DNA of 42,587 nt from JANXQE01 sp035651635 (GTDB lineage Bacteria > Verrucomicrobiota > Verrucomicrobiia > Limisphaerales > UBA8199), in assembly GCA_035651635.1 (NCBI GenBank), contig DASRFK010000194.1:1-42587 (forward strand). Direction: 5' to 3'. The notes under the pieces are model-generated. The model made no database searches, was not told the origin of the DNA, and worked only from the letters and a program-made list of their open reading frames with translations. A program made the position numbers and the translations under genes. This document shows positions 8,446 to 17,922 of this stretch, piece after piece (position 1 is the stretch's first letter; the number at the start of each line of letters is the position of its first letter).

Positions 8446-11400
8446 ATGAGTCGCGGCGATCATCTGGCCAGGCTTGAATTGCCCAGCGGCCTCAGCCATT
8501 GTCTGCCCGGTCTCGCAAATATTTCAGCGCAAGACTACCTGAATGGCGGATCGAGTGACCACATTGATACCCTATTGGTTGTTGGCGCGGATTGGCTTCG
8601 CCGCCGTCCGTGCTGCTTCCAGCGCGATGCGCACGACCTAAAGGTGCACGGACCGGGAACAATAGTCGGTCGATACCGCTTACTCGAGAAGATCGGCGAG
8701 GGTGGTTTTGCGTCGGTGTACGTAGCGGAGCAAAAGGAGCCAGTGCAGCGACAGGTCGCGCTCAAGATCCTGAAACATGGCATGGATACGCAAGCCGTTG
8801 TCGCGCGCTTCGAGGCCGAGCGCCAGGCCCTGGCGATGATGGACCATCCCAATATCGCCCGTGTGCTGGACGCCGGAGCGACCGAAGCGGGCCGGCCCTT
8901 CTTCGTGATGGAACTGGTCATCGGACAGAAGCTCTCGGATTACTGCAAGACTCGGCAACTCTCGGTACGCCAACGGGTGGAGCTTTTCATTCTGGTGTGC
9001 CGAGCGGTGCAGCATGCGCACCAAAAAGGTGTCATCCATCGCGACTTGAAACCGTCGAACATACTGGTGATGGAACAGGAAGGAGTGGCGGTGCCCAAAG
9101 TGATCGATTTTGGCATTGCCAAGGCCACCGAACAACCGCTCAACCAGAGCGAAGGCTTAACGAGCGTGAACGCCTTTATGGGCACGCCCGCCTACATGAG
9201 CCCGGAGCAAGTCCAGTTTGGCACTCGCGACATTGACACCCGCAGCGATATTTACAGCCTGGGAGTGGTCCTCTATGAACTGCTGACCGGCGAGGCACCT
9301 TTTGACCTCACGGGAACAAGCCTCGAAGCGATGTGTCGCATTGTTCGAGAGGTAGACCCCCAGCGGCCCTCGTCAGCGCTTGGGAAAAATCTCCAGATCG
9401 CTCGCCTGCGCTCGCCAAGACTGGCCTGGCGTGAGCAGGTAGCCGCCGTGCGGGGAGACCTCGATTGCATCCTGATGAAATGCCTCGAGAAGGACCGCAC
9501 GCGGCGGTACGAGACAGCCAATGGACTGGCGGCGGACCTGCAACGGCATTTGGACCACGAACCGGTCATAGCGCGTCCTCCGAGTGTGCGCTACCGATTC
9601 TTCAAGACTTGGCAACGCCACAAATTGGCCTTTGCCGCCGTCGGCGCGGTTATCGCCAGCCTCATTTTAGGGATCATCATGACCTCTTGGCAGGCCATTG
9701 AGGCCAACCATGCCCGGAGTGCCGAAACAGCGCAGCGCCTCCGCGCCGACGCGGAGAAAGCCGATGCCCGGCGCCTGCTCTATGGCGCCGACATGAATCT
9801 GGCCCAACAAGCATGGGACCAGAATAATATCGGCCGGCTCCAACAATTGCTCAACGAGACCGAGCCGTGGCCGGATCGCGGGTTCGAATGGTATTACTGG
9901 CAACGGCAACTGCATCTGCCATTAAAAACACTCTTCCATTCAAGTGCTGTAACGGCGGCCACCTTTTCCCCCGATAGCTCCCGTATGGTCACTACCAGTG
10001 AGGATGGAGTCGCCCAGGTCTGGGAGACCGTCACCGGCCGAAAGCTGGCAACTTTCCGGGGAAACGGTGCCCCGATTTACGCGGCCGCTTTTTCTCCGGA
10101 TGGCCGTTGGGTCGCCAATGGGGCATGGGTTACAAATAGCGCCCGGCCTCCAATGGCAACCGTCTGGGAAGCAGCCACCGGCCGGTTGCTCTTTAGCCTC
10201 CAAGGACACAACGGTTCGGTTTGGTCCGTGGCTTTCTCACCCGATGGCCGGCGACTAGTGACGGGCAGCGAGGATCGGACGGCCAAAGTATGGGACCTGG
10301 CAAGCGGGCGGGTAACCCTGACTCTTAAGGGCCATCAGGAAAGGATTTGGTCGGTAGCCTTCTCACCCGATGGCCAGCGCATCGCCACCGGCAGCCTCGA
10401 CCAGACTGCCAAAATCTGGGACGCTGCCAGCGGACGCGAACTCATAACGCTGAGAGCGCACACCGACAAAGTTTGGGGTGTAGCCTTCTCACCGGACAGC
10501 CAGCGAATTGTGACGGGCAGCGGGGATACTTTGGCAAAAGTTTGGGAAGTCTCAAGCGGCCGCGAACTTCTAACCCTTCAGGGCCATACGGCTGGCGTTG
10601 GCACCGTAGCCTTTTCCCCGAATGGCCAACGTATCGCCACGGGCAGCGGCGATCGGACAATTAAGTTGTGGAACGCCGCCACCGGCCGCGAACTGGCAAC
10701 GCTCAAGGGACACACTTCGCATTTGATTTCGGTCGCCTTTTCGCTCAACGGCAAGTTGCTCTTAAGCGGCAGTGCGGATAAGACGGCCAAACTCTGGGAA
10801 GCGCCCGAGGATCGCAACCCGCTCACGCTCAGCGGGCATCGCGCGTGGATACTGGCCGTGGCATTCTCCCCGGACAGCGAGCACATTATTACGGCCAGCC
10901 AGGATGGTACCGCCAGGATATGGAATGCAACCACTGGGCGCCAACTCCTCACTCTCGAATTGCCGGGCGATGAGTTCTGGTCCGCCGCTTTTTCTCCAGA
11001 TGGCCGCCGCGTCCTGACCGGCACGGGTGGCTCCGCCCATGTGGCGAAGCTCTGGGAAGCGGACAGCGGCCGGGAACTGCTCACTCTGAAAGGACATAAG
11101 GCAAGAGTTCGATCGGTCGCCTTTTCCCCCGACGGCCGACGGTTCCTCACGGGCAGTGGCGACGGCACCGCCAAACTTTGGGACGCCGCCAGCGGCCGGG
11201 AATTGCTGTCCCTGTCCGGCTCGGAAAGCGAGATTCGGTGTGCGGTCTTTTCTCCGGATGGGACCCAGATTGCAACTGGCGGCAATGACGCCGTCGTGCG
11301 CGTATGGAGCGCAGTCACCGGCCAGAACGTCCTCTCCTTCAAGGACCATGCGGTCATCCATTTAATCGCGTTCTCGCCGGACGGTCAGCGCATCCTCACA

Positions 11401-11808
11401 GCAACTGAGGATCAAGTCGCCCGTTTGTGGGAAGCCCGCTCCGGGCGGGAACTCGCCGCTCTGGCCGGCCACAGCGGCGAGGTCATGAGCTTCGCCTTTT
11501 CACCAGACGGTCACCGGGTCGTCACTGCGAGTACGGATCTCTCCGCCAAGCTGTGGGACCTGGCACTGGACTCCGGCAAGGACAATGTCCCCCGGGAATT
11601 GCTCACGCTTAAGGGCCATACTGATATCATTGATGGTGTCGCCTTTTCTCCCGATGGCCGGCGGATTGCCACCAGCAGCCGCGACCACACTGTGAAAATT
11701 TGGGAGGCCGCCCAACCTCAACAAGTCACCGCCTGGTACAGCGAAGAAAAGGCCCCGGTCCTGGAGTTGCCGCCTTCGAGAATCGGCGCAAGAGCGATCA
11801 ACCAATAG
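8446..11808 (+). CDS. Transmembrane Ser/Thr protein kinase with 14 WD40 repeats
   Basis: 1120 residues. The Hanks-type kinase domain spans about residues 75-375: Gly loop GEGGFASVY (84-92), Lys107 in VALKIL, HRDLKPSN (His198, Asp200), DFG at Asp221 and MSPEQ (251-255). All catalytic residues are present. One membrane helix (about 395-416) follows, then a linker and fourteen WD40 repeats of about 42 residues (about 496-1087), each with xVAFSPDG and K(V/L)W. Fourteen repeats would make two seven-bladed propellers. The topology predicts a cytoplasmic kinase and an external or periplasmic propeller sensor. The first about 68 residues are unlike the usual N-terminal region of this family, so the real start could be the GTG at 8644 (VHGPGTIVGRY). 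Kinases of this type are commonly near ECF sigma genes, and one lies on the opposite strand here. Confidence 0.93.
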   Translation: MSRGDHLARLELPSGLSHCLPGLANISAQDYLNGGSSDHIDTLLVVGADWLRRRPCCFQRDAHDLKVHGPGTIVGRYRLLEKIGEGGFASVYVAEQKEPVQRQVALKILKHGMDTQAVVARFEAERQALAMMDHPNIARVLDAGATEAGRPFFVMELVIGQKLSDYCKTRQLSVRQRVELFILVCRAVQHAHQKGVIHRDLKPSNILVMEQEGVAVPKVIDFGIAKATEQPLNQSEGLTSVNAFMGTPAYMSPEQVQFGTRDIDTRSDIYSLGVVLYELLTGEAPFDLTGTSLEAMCRIVREVDPQRPSSALGKNLQIARLRSPRLAWREQVAAVRGDLDCILMKCLEKDRTRRYETANGLAADLQRHLDHEPVIARPPSVRYRFFKTWQRHKLAFAAVGAVIASLILGIIMTSWQAIEANHARSAETAQRLRADAEKADARRLLYGADMNLAQQAWDQNNIGRLQQLLNETEPWPDRGFEWYYWQRQLHLPLKTLFHSSAVTAATFSPDSSRMVTTSEDGVAQVWETVTGRKLATFRGNGAPIYAAAFSPDGRWVANGAWVTNSARPPMATVWEAATGRLLFSLQGHNGSVWSVAFSPDGRRLVTGSEDRTAKVWDLASGRVTLTLKGHQERIWSVAFSPDGQRIATGSLDQTAKIWDAASGRELITLRAHTDKVWGVAFSPDSQRIVTGSGDTLAKVWEVSSGRELLTLQGHTAGVGTVAFSPNGQRIATGSGDRTIKLWNAATGRELATLKGHTSHLISVAFSLNGKLLLSGSADKTAKLWEAPEDRNPLTLSGHRAWILAVAFSPDSEHIITASQDGTARIWNATTGRQLLTLELPGDEFWSAAFSPDGRRVLTGTGGSAHVAKLWEADSGRELLTLKGHKARVRSVAFSPDGRRFLTGSGDGTAKLWDAASGRELLSLSGSESEIRCAVFSPDGTQIATGGNDAVVRVWSAVTGQNVLSFKDHAVIHLIAFSPDGQRILTATEDQVARLWEARSGRELAALAGHSGEVMSFAFSPDGHRVVTASTDLSAKLWDLALDSGKDNVPRELLTLKGHTDIIDGVAFSPDGRRIATSSRDHTVKIWEAAQPQQVTAWYSEEKAPVLELPPSRIGARAINQ
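9931..11706 (+). repeat. About 126 bp in-gene repeats encoding WD40 blades
   Basis: The DNA itself is periodic at about 126 bp, with recurring GCCTTTTCxCCxGATGGCC and GACGGCCAAAxTxTGGGA segments. This is the coding repeat of the fourteen WD40 units of the kinase. The similarity between neighbouring copies suggests growth by internal duplication and a risk of slippage or assembly collapse. Confidence 0.85.
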
Positions 11809-11960
11809 CATGGCGCGGCATTGCTCACAGCGCTAAAGTGGCTTGAGCGATCTGGTGGGTACCTCTCCCCGGGGTACTGAATGCGAATCTTCCTCGGCAC
11901 CTACCCTGTCCGCAATGATGACATTGGGTGCCGAACTCGAACTGGTAACAAACGTTTACC

Positions 11961-12109
11961 TTAGAGCGTGGTTTAAAAATACCCACTTGGGCGCGGGCGG
12001 ATGGGTTCGGAGTCCCGCCTTTAGGCGGCCCGGCGCCAAAAGGTCCTGAAGGCGTGGACTCCAAACTCAGGTTCCCAGGCCCAAGCCGAGGTTTTAAAAC
12101 ACGCTCTTA
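11961..12109. mobile_element. MITE-like element with TTA target duplication
   Basis: The outer inverted repeats are GAGCGTGGTTTAAAA (from 11964) and TTTTAAAACACGCTC (ending 12106). Both ends are flanked by TTA, at 11961-11963 and 12107-12109. Inside is a second palindromic block (12004-12068) beginning GGAGTCCCGCCTTTAGGCGG and ending in GGACTCC. The same inner block recurs at 38587-38660. No ORF for a transposase is present, so it would be a non-autonomous element. The right-hand TTA is the stop codon (TAA on the minus strand) of the sigma-factor gene. Confidence 0.75.
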
Positions 12110-12751
12110 GCGCATCTGTTTTTCCAAAGCTGCCAACTCCTCTTGCAGCTGTTTGCGCAAACGGTGATTCACCAAATAAATCTGGCCCAACCTGACTCCC
12201 AATTCTTTGGCAACTTTAGTCCCCGTCCAATTGCGCAGCGCATACAGTTCGAACATTTGAAACTGTTTTGGCTTGGTGCGGCGCCGCAACCTGGCCACGG
12301 CCGCTTCCATAAGGCTCTGGCGCCACTCGCTTTCCCAAATCCCCGTCAGGACATCCACCGTCTGGTCAGGAATACGGTCAACTGTCGGTGTATCGTCCGG
12401 CACGCGCGTTCGGCCGCCGCCGTAAGGAGGCGCCGCCGGACGCTTGCGCAGTTGATCGGCAATCCGCCAGCGCGTGAGGTTCAGCAGCCACCCTTTGAAA
12501 GTCCCGCGCGCCGGGTCGGACTTGAAGTCGTCGATCGTTTTGGCGACGCAGATCAGCACCTCCTGGAGGGCATCCTTTGCTTCGGAGTCGCTTAGGCCGG
12601 CCCTGACCGCGGTGGTGTAGATTAGCCGCTCATAGGTATTGGCAAAATCCTGCCAGCTATCGGCGTCCTCCCAATTCTTCAAGCGCGCCAGCAGCGAAGC
12701 GCGTGTCTGGAGAGGGTCGTCCGGTATTGGCTGCATGTCAGGTGCAGGCAT
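12107..12751 (-). CDS. ECF-family RNA polymerase sigma factor
   Basis: 214 residues from ATG 12751, which has AGGT six bases upstream; a TTG at 12784 is the upstream alternative. Region sigma-2 is visible in SWQDFANTYERLIYTTAVRAGLS, DALQEVLICVAKTIDDF and FKGWLLNLTRWRIADQLRKR. Region sigma-4 lies in KPKQFQMFELYALRNWTGTKVAKELGV, ending in a helix-turn-helix (QIYLVNHRLRKQLQEEL). The type matches ECF factors found beside protein kinases in Planctomycetes and Verrucomicrobia, where the kinase is thought to replace a classical anti-sigma factor. It is divergent from the RHS gene and convergent with the kinase. A MITE-like element ends exactly on its stop codon. Confidence 0.88.
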   Translation of the reverse strand: MPAPDMQPIPDDPLQTRASLLARLKNWEDADSWQDFANTYERLIYTTAVRAGLSDSEAKDALQEVLICVAKTIDDFKSDPARGTFKGWLLNLTRWRIADQLRKRPAAPPYGGGRTRVPDDTPTVDRIPDQTVDVLTGIWESEWRQSLMEAAVARLRRRTKPKQFQMFELYALRNWTGTKVAKELGVRLGQIYLVNHRLRKQLQEELAALEKQMR

Positions 12752-12784
12752 GTCTACCTGTTGAAACGGGAGAGGCGAGCTCAA

Positions 12785-12814
12785 TCTTTCAACTTTTTCG
12801 CGGATAAAGGTTCC
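12785..12814 (-). promoter_or_regulatory. Candidate ECF-type promoter of the sigma gene
   Basis: On the minus strand, GGAACC (12814-12809) is followed by an AT-rich spacer and GTTGAAAG. GGAAC is the hallmark -35 element of many ECF sigma factors. It lies about 58 bases upstream of the ATG, so the factor may regulate itself. No matching -10 box can be claimed with certainty. Confidence 0.3.
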
Positions 12815-12878
12815 TAAAGATTTCGTTTAGAATTCTGAAAGGTTGGCCCGGCCGCTCCCGTTTCCATAGCTGAAGCCC

Positions 12879-15800
12879 ATGAACTGGCGATCATTAACGA
12901 TGTTTCTTTGCGCCGCAATGCTGACCATGCTTGCGGCCTTGTCGTCAACGGCGGCCCCAGGCTCGAAACGGGAACTTGGTTCCAACGCTGCCAGTAGCCT
13001 GACGGACGCGCTTTCCCGGCGCAAGGTCTCCACTCAACCGCTGCAGCCAATTGGTGAGCCCACCCCACAGGAAAACCAGGAACTTCAACAGGCCCTTGAC
13101 CGGTTTGCAAAACGATCTTCCCGCGATGACTTTAACGCGATAACAGATTTTCTCGATACCACCCCCCACTCCGCCTGGCGCGCGAGCCTTCTCGCGGAAC
13201 TGGGCGAGGAATATTACAAGACGGGTCATTTTTCCAAAGCATTACAGGCTTGGGAGCGCGCCTGGCAGGAGCGTCCGGTAAGGCAAGGGCAGGAGCCATT
13301 GGCCTTGCCTTGTCAACAGGCCGCGGCGTCGCTGGCAAACCTCTATGCCCGGTTGGGGCGCATGGAACCGCTGCGAGTGCTTCTGGGCCAGCTTCAGGCC
13401 GTGCCGCTCATGGGCTACTACGCCAAACAAATCGAGGATGCCCGGTTCGGGTTAACGACCATGGACCAGCATCCGGAAATTGCTTTTCGCTGCGGACCGC
13501 TGGCATTGGATCGGCTTCGCTCCTGGCAACACCCGACCAATGCCTGTCACCCGCTGATTTTTAATTCCAAGTCCACCACCAACGGTATTTGCCTCAAAGA
13601 AGTGGCCCAATTGGCCCACCAGTTAGGCATGGATTACCAAATCGCGTTCCGCAGTCCAGGAGCAAAGCTGATCGTTCCGGCTGTGATTCATTGGAGAGTT
13701 GGCCACTATGCGGCCGTGGTTCGCGAGGCGCATGAACTCTTTCTCACACAAGATCCAACCTTTTGGAACGACACCTGGGCCTCAGCGGCGACGCTGGATG
13801 ATGAAGCCAGCGGCTACTTTCTAGTACCGGCCGGTCCGTTGCCTGCCGGGTGGCGCGCGGTCGGCGAGGCCGAAGCCGGCTCCGTCTGGGGCAAAGGAAC
13901 AACCCGGGAGGCCGATCCCGATGCCACCAGCGATCGCGATGACAAACTCAATGACAATCAATGCCATGGCATGGCCACCTGGGATTTTAATTTGATGCTG
14001 GTCAATCAGCGAATCTCCGACACCCCCATTGGATATCGGCCGCCGATTGGGCCGCCGATTTATTTCACCTTTACCATGAGCGCGCAGGATAATTGGATGC
14101 GGCAGTTCGCTTCGTGGTGGGGCACGACTCTTGGCGAGAATTGGTCCTGTAACTGGAATTCGTTCGTGCAGGACGACCCTTCGAACCCGTCGGGAAACTT
14201 GCGGGTGTACGACCAGGGCGGTTGGCTCACCTTTATTGAAGATCCAACTCAAACCGGCGTTTTCCGGTGCGAGTTCCGAAACCCGGGCTACTTCACGATC
14301 CTGACAACTAACAATATCAACCTGGGCTACATCTGGAATTTGCCGGACGGGAGCAAAAAAATTTACGGCCACGCTTACTCACAAGCTTCCAGCACGACGC
14401 AATTCTCGTTGTTGACCGCAGTGGTAGATCCAGCCGGCAATGCCGCCACGATCGAGTATGACGATAACTTTCCAGGCCGGATTACAGCCATTGTCGATGC
14501 GCTGGGACAACGAACGACTCTGGAGTACGGTCTGACCGATCCCGGGTATCCTCCGCCCCAACCGATTTCACAGGGCAATGTGCAATTCAATTGGCAAGTG
14601 ACAAAGATCACCGACCCGTTTGGCCGATCGGCACAGTTCCAGTACCAAATTGTAAAGGATGGCAGCCCGCCGGCCTATTTATATTACGTGACCAACCTGA
14701 TCGATGTCGTTGGCATGAGTTCGCAACTGACGTTTTTCCCGGGGTGGGCAATAAGTTCGTGGCCGATCATGCCGGACTTGACCACGCCCTACGGAACCAC
14801 ACACTTTCAGCCCTTCGTCATTGCCAATCGCAATTTCGGTGTCGAGATCACCGACCCCAATGGCGACAAGGAACGCCTGCAGTACTGCGAGAACAATAAC
14901 GTGGGAGTCGACCCGAGCGAATTGCAGCAAAACGTGCCGCGCGGCCTCACTTACGCCGAGAACGCGTGGCTCTATGCCCGAAACGTTTTCTACTGGGATA
15001 AAAAGGCCTACGCGGAGGGATTTTCGCAAAACACCAACGATTACACCAAAGCGGTGATTTATCACTTCACTCACGCTCAGAACCTGAATGCCTCCGGCCC
15101 AATTCTCGAAAGTATCAAGCGCCCCCTGGAAAATCGCGTCTGGTTCAATTATCCGGGTCAGGGCGCCGGGTGGTTCCCCGGTACCGACGATCATCCTTCC
15201 ATGATCGGCCGCGTGCTGGATGATGCCACGACACAGTTGTCCCAATTCGCGTACAACTCCTACGGCAATCTAACCAACTCAATCGATCCGGTGGGCCGCA
15301 CGTTCAGTTTCATTTACGATACGAACGAAATCGATCTCCTCGAGGTCCGCCAAACGCGGCAGGGTCAGAATGAGTTAGTGCTTAAGGCCAGCTACAACAA
15401 TCAACACCGGCCCGTGACCCTCACCGACGCCGCGGGGCAGACCACGGTTTATACCTACAATGGTCGCGGCCAGGTCCTGACCGCCATCAACCCGAAGAAC
15501 GAGACGAACACCTTCGAGTACAATAGCAAGGGCTATCTCACCGCTATTGACGGTCCGTTGCCAGGCGCTCAGGACAGGGACACCTTCACCTACGACGCGG
15601 CTGGCCGATTACAAACCGCGACCGACCAGGATGGTTACGCGGTCACGCTGGAATATGACGATTTGGACCGCCTGACGAAAGCGACATTTCCGGACGGCAC
15701 TTACCAGCAAATCACCTACGATCGGCTCAAGCCCGGGACTTTCCGCGACCGACTGGGCCGGGTGACTTCCTTCACCTATACGGCCCTCGCTCAACTGGAA

Positions 15801-17906
15801 TCGATCCAGGATCCGCTGGGACGTTTGACCCGTTTCCAGTGGTGCCGGTGCGGAGAGCTAGAGGCCATTGTCGATCCCCTGGGTCGAATGACTTCCTGGC
15901 TGCGGGATATCGAGGGGCGAGTGACGGCAAAGCGATATGCGGACGGCTCGCTGGTTCGTTATGACTACGAGCACACCACGGGGCGCCTGCGGGAAACGCG
16001 GGACGAGCAGAACCAGGTGACGCAATTTGATTATTACAACGATAATGCGCTCAAGCGGAAAACCTTTCTGAACGCAGTTAACCCAACGCCCTCGGTGCAG
16101 TTTACCTACGATCCCAATTATCCGCGCGTGTCCACGATGCAGGACGGTGAAGGCACCACCACCTACGCTTACTATCCGATCACCGCCGCCCCCGCGCTGG
16201 GCGCGGGTCAACTCGCCTCGATCGACGGGCCCTGGCCCAATGATACCATCGCGTACACTTACGACGAACTGGGCCGGGCCATTTCGCGAGGCATCAATGG
16301 TGTGGCCCTGCGCAGGGACTTTGATACGGCCGATCGACTTAGCCGCTTGACCAATATGCTCGGGGCGTTCAACTTTGCCTGGGAAGGTGGCAGTCGGCGC
16401 ATCTCCTCCGTCAAATATCCCAATGGCCAGCACACCGATTACGCTTATTACCAGAACAGTGGCGACCAGCTGCTGCGAAGTATCACCAACTATCTGCCCG
16501 ACAATTCGGTGCTGTCCCAGTTTTCCTACCAGTACAATTCCCGGCGGCAGTTGACTGATTGGATCCAAACCCAAGGCAACACCAGCCAGGACTGGCAGCC
16601 CGCGTATGACCTCGCCGATCGTTTAGTGGGTGTGTCCGTTTCGTCAGGCGGCACGTCCGGCGGACCCTATACCTACAACTACGACGGCGCCAACAACACA
16701 ACGCTGCTGCAGGAAGGCCCCTTGCCGCGGCAATTCCAGGAAAATGCTCTCAACGAACTGACGGCCGCAACCAACTCCGCCCTCCCCGGCATGGCTTTCG
16801 CGTGGGACGCAGCCAACCGGCTGGCCGCCATCAGCAACGGCACTCATCGAACCGAATTTCACTACGATGGCTACGACCGCTGGACCCACATTGTGGAGAC
16901 CGACAACGGCAGTCCGATCAGCGATCGTCGCTATCTCTGGTGCGGGCTGCAACTGTGCGAGGAAAGAGACGCCACCGGAGGCACGGTCCTGAAACGATTC
17001 TCAACATTTGGAATTTCGAGCCAAGGCGCCCCGGATTTACCTTCGGGCAGCTATTTCTTCACCCACGACCACCTGGGCTCCATCAGGGAAATCACCGACG
17101 CCGCGGGCGTGGTACAAGGACAGTTCGCTTATACTCCTTATGGTCAGCGTCAGCTTCTGAGCGGCAGCCTGGAACCCGGCTTTGGCTTCACCGGCCATTT
17201 TCAACATCAACCCAGCTCGCTGCTGTTGGCCCCATTCCGGGCCTACAGTCCTCAGCTTGGAAGATGGCTTAACCGCGACCCGGGCCAGGAGGCGGGCGGC
17301 CTCAATCTTTACGCCTATGCCGCCAACGACCCATTGAACAATGTCGATCCCACTGGTTTTGGCGTAAAGCCCGGAGCGGTTCAGCTTGCCCAGGATTTGG
17401 AACCCGTGCAGCAGTTAAAGCAAGGCACCGACGCGTACGATAAAGCCAAGGATTACGGCAAGAAGCTCGATACCGTCATGGAAAAGGGGCTGAAAAAGGC
17501 CGCCGAGGAGGAAGCCGAACATCAGGGGGAAGAGGCGATGAAAGACCTCACAAAAAATCCCGCCAAAGATTACGAGGAGACACTCAAGCAGGCGCAAAAA
17601 ACCGGCAAAGAGGGAGTTGATCCACTTAGCCAGGCTGTCCACAGCGTCTATGACCCCGCACTGGACCAGATGAACGGTAAAAATTGCGACAAGGCCAAAG
17701 AGCCTGCCCCTACCCGTAAGACGATGAAATCTTACGAAGCGGCTCCGGAACCGAGTGTCTTGGATAAAATCATACAGTTTATTACCTCTCCATTCTCGGG
17801 CTCACCGGAGAGCAGCCCCGCCAGCGCGCCAACGACCACCGGGCTGAGTCCGCTTCCGCAAAATCCTCCGCCTGGAGCTTGGGAAAACGGAACTGGATAT
17901 CGCTAA
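12879..17906 (+). CDS. Giant secreted RHS/YD-repeat protein with C39-like N-terminal domain
   Basis: 1675 residues. A signal peptide (MFLCAAMLTMLAALSSTAA) is followed by a helical, TPR-like segment (about 85-175). A papain-like C39-type module comes next, with Cys205 in FRCGPLAL, His276 in GHYAAVV and Asp292 in TQDPTFW. From about residue 480 to 1440 there are many YD/RHS repeats (for example YTYNGRGQVL, FTYDAAGRLQ, LEYDDLDRLT). The RHS core motif is GRWLNRDPGQEAGGLNLYAYAANDPLNNVDPTG (about 1461-1493). RHS shells encapsulate a C-terminal cargo. The tail after the core (about 180 residues) is Lys/Glu- and Pro-rich and matches no toxin I know. No VgrG or PAAR partner and no immunity gene are visible. 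The next gene follows after 16 bp and may be co-transcribed. Confidence 0.9.
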   Translation: MNWRSLTMFLCAAMLTMLAALSSTAAPGSKRELGSNAASSLTDALSRRKVSTQPLQPIGEPTPQENQELQQALDRFAKRSSRDDFNAITDFLDTTPHSAWRASLLAELGEEYYKTGHFSKALQAWERAWQERPVRQGQEPLALPCQQAAASLANLYARLGRMEPLRVLLGQLQAVPLMGYYAKQIEDARFGLTTMDQHPEIAFRCGPLALDRLRSWQHPTNACHPLIFNSKSTTNGICLKEVAQLAHQLGMDYQIAFRSPGAKLIVPAVIHWRVGHYAAVVREAHELFLTQDPTFWNDTWASAATLDDEASGYFLVPAGPLPAGWRAVGEAEAGSVWGKGTTREADPDATSDRDDKLNDNQCHGMATWDFNLMLVNQRISDTPIGYRPPIGPPIYFTFTMSAQDNWMRQFASWWGTTLGENWSCNWNSFVQDDPSNPSGNLRVYDQGGWLTFIEDPTQTGVFRCEFRNPGYFTILTTNNINLGYIWNLPDGSKKIYGHAYSQASSTTQFSLLTAVVDPAGNAATIEYDDNFPGRITAIVDALGQRTTLEYGLTDPGYPPPQPISQGNVQFNWQVTKITDPFGRSAQFQYQIVKDGSPPAYLYYVTNLIDVVGMSSQLTFFPGWAISSWPIMPDLTTPYGTTHFQPFVIANRNFGVEITDPNGDKERLQYCENNNVGVDPSELQQNVPRGLTYAENAWLYARNVFYWDKKAYAEGFSQNTNDYTKAVIYHFTHAQNLNASGPILESIKRPLENRVWFNYPGQGAGWFPGTDDHPSMIGRVLDDATTQLSQFAYNSYGNLTNSIDPVGRTFSFIYDTNEIDLLEVRQTRQGQNELVLKASYNNQHRPVTLTDAAGQTTVYTYNGRGQVLTAINPKNETNTFEYNSKGYLTAIDGPLPGAQDRDTFTYDAAGRLQTATDQDGYAVTLEYDDLDRLTKATFPDGTYQQITYDRLKPGTFRDRLGRVTSFTYTALAQLESIQDPLGRLTRFQWCRCGELEAIVDPLGRMTSWLRDIEGRVTAKRYADGSLVRYDYEHTTGRLRETRDEQNQVTQFDYYNDNALKRKTFLNAVNPTPSVQFTYDPNYPRVSTMQDGEGTTTYAYYPITAAPALGAGQLASIDGPWPNDTIAYTYDELGRAISRGINGVALRRDFDTADRLSRLTNMLGAFNFAWEGGSRRISSVKYPNGQHTDYAYYQNSGDQLLRSITNYLPDNSVLSQFSYQYNSRRQLTDWIQTQGNTSQDWQPAYDLADRLVGVSVSSGGTSGGPYTYNYDGANNTTLLQEGPLPRQFQENALNELTAATNSALPGMAFAWDAANRLAAISNGTHRTEFHYDGYDRWTHIVETDNGSPISDRRYLWCGLQLCEERDATGGTVLKRFSTFGISSQGAPDLPSGSYFFTHDHLGSIREITDAAGVVQGQFAYTPYGQRQLLSGSLEPGFGFTGHFQHQPSSLLLAPFRAYSPQLGRWLNRDPGQEAGGLNLYAYAANDPLNNVDPTGFGVKPGAVQLAQDLEPVQQLKQGTDAYDKAKDYGKKLDTVMEKGLKKAAEEEAEHQGEEAMKDLTKNPAKDYEETLKQAQKTGKEGVDPLSQAVHSVYDPALDQMNGKNCDKAKEPAPTRKTMKSYEAAPEPSVLDKIIQFITSPFSGSPESSPASAPTTTGLSPLPQNPPPGAWENGTGYR

Positions 17907-17922
17907 CAAACCTGCCGCCACT

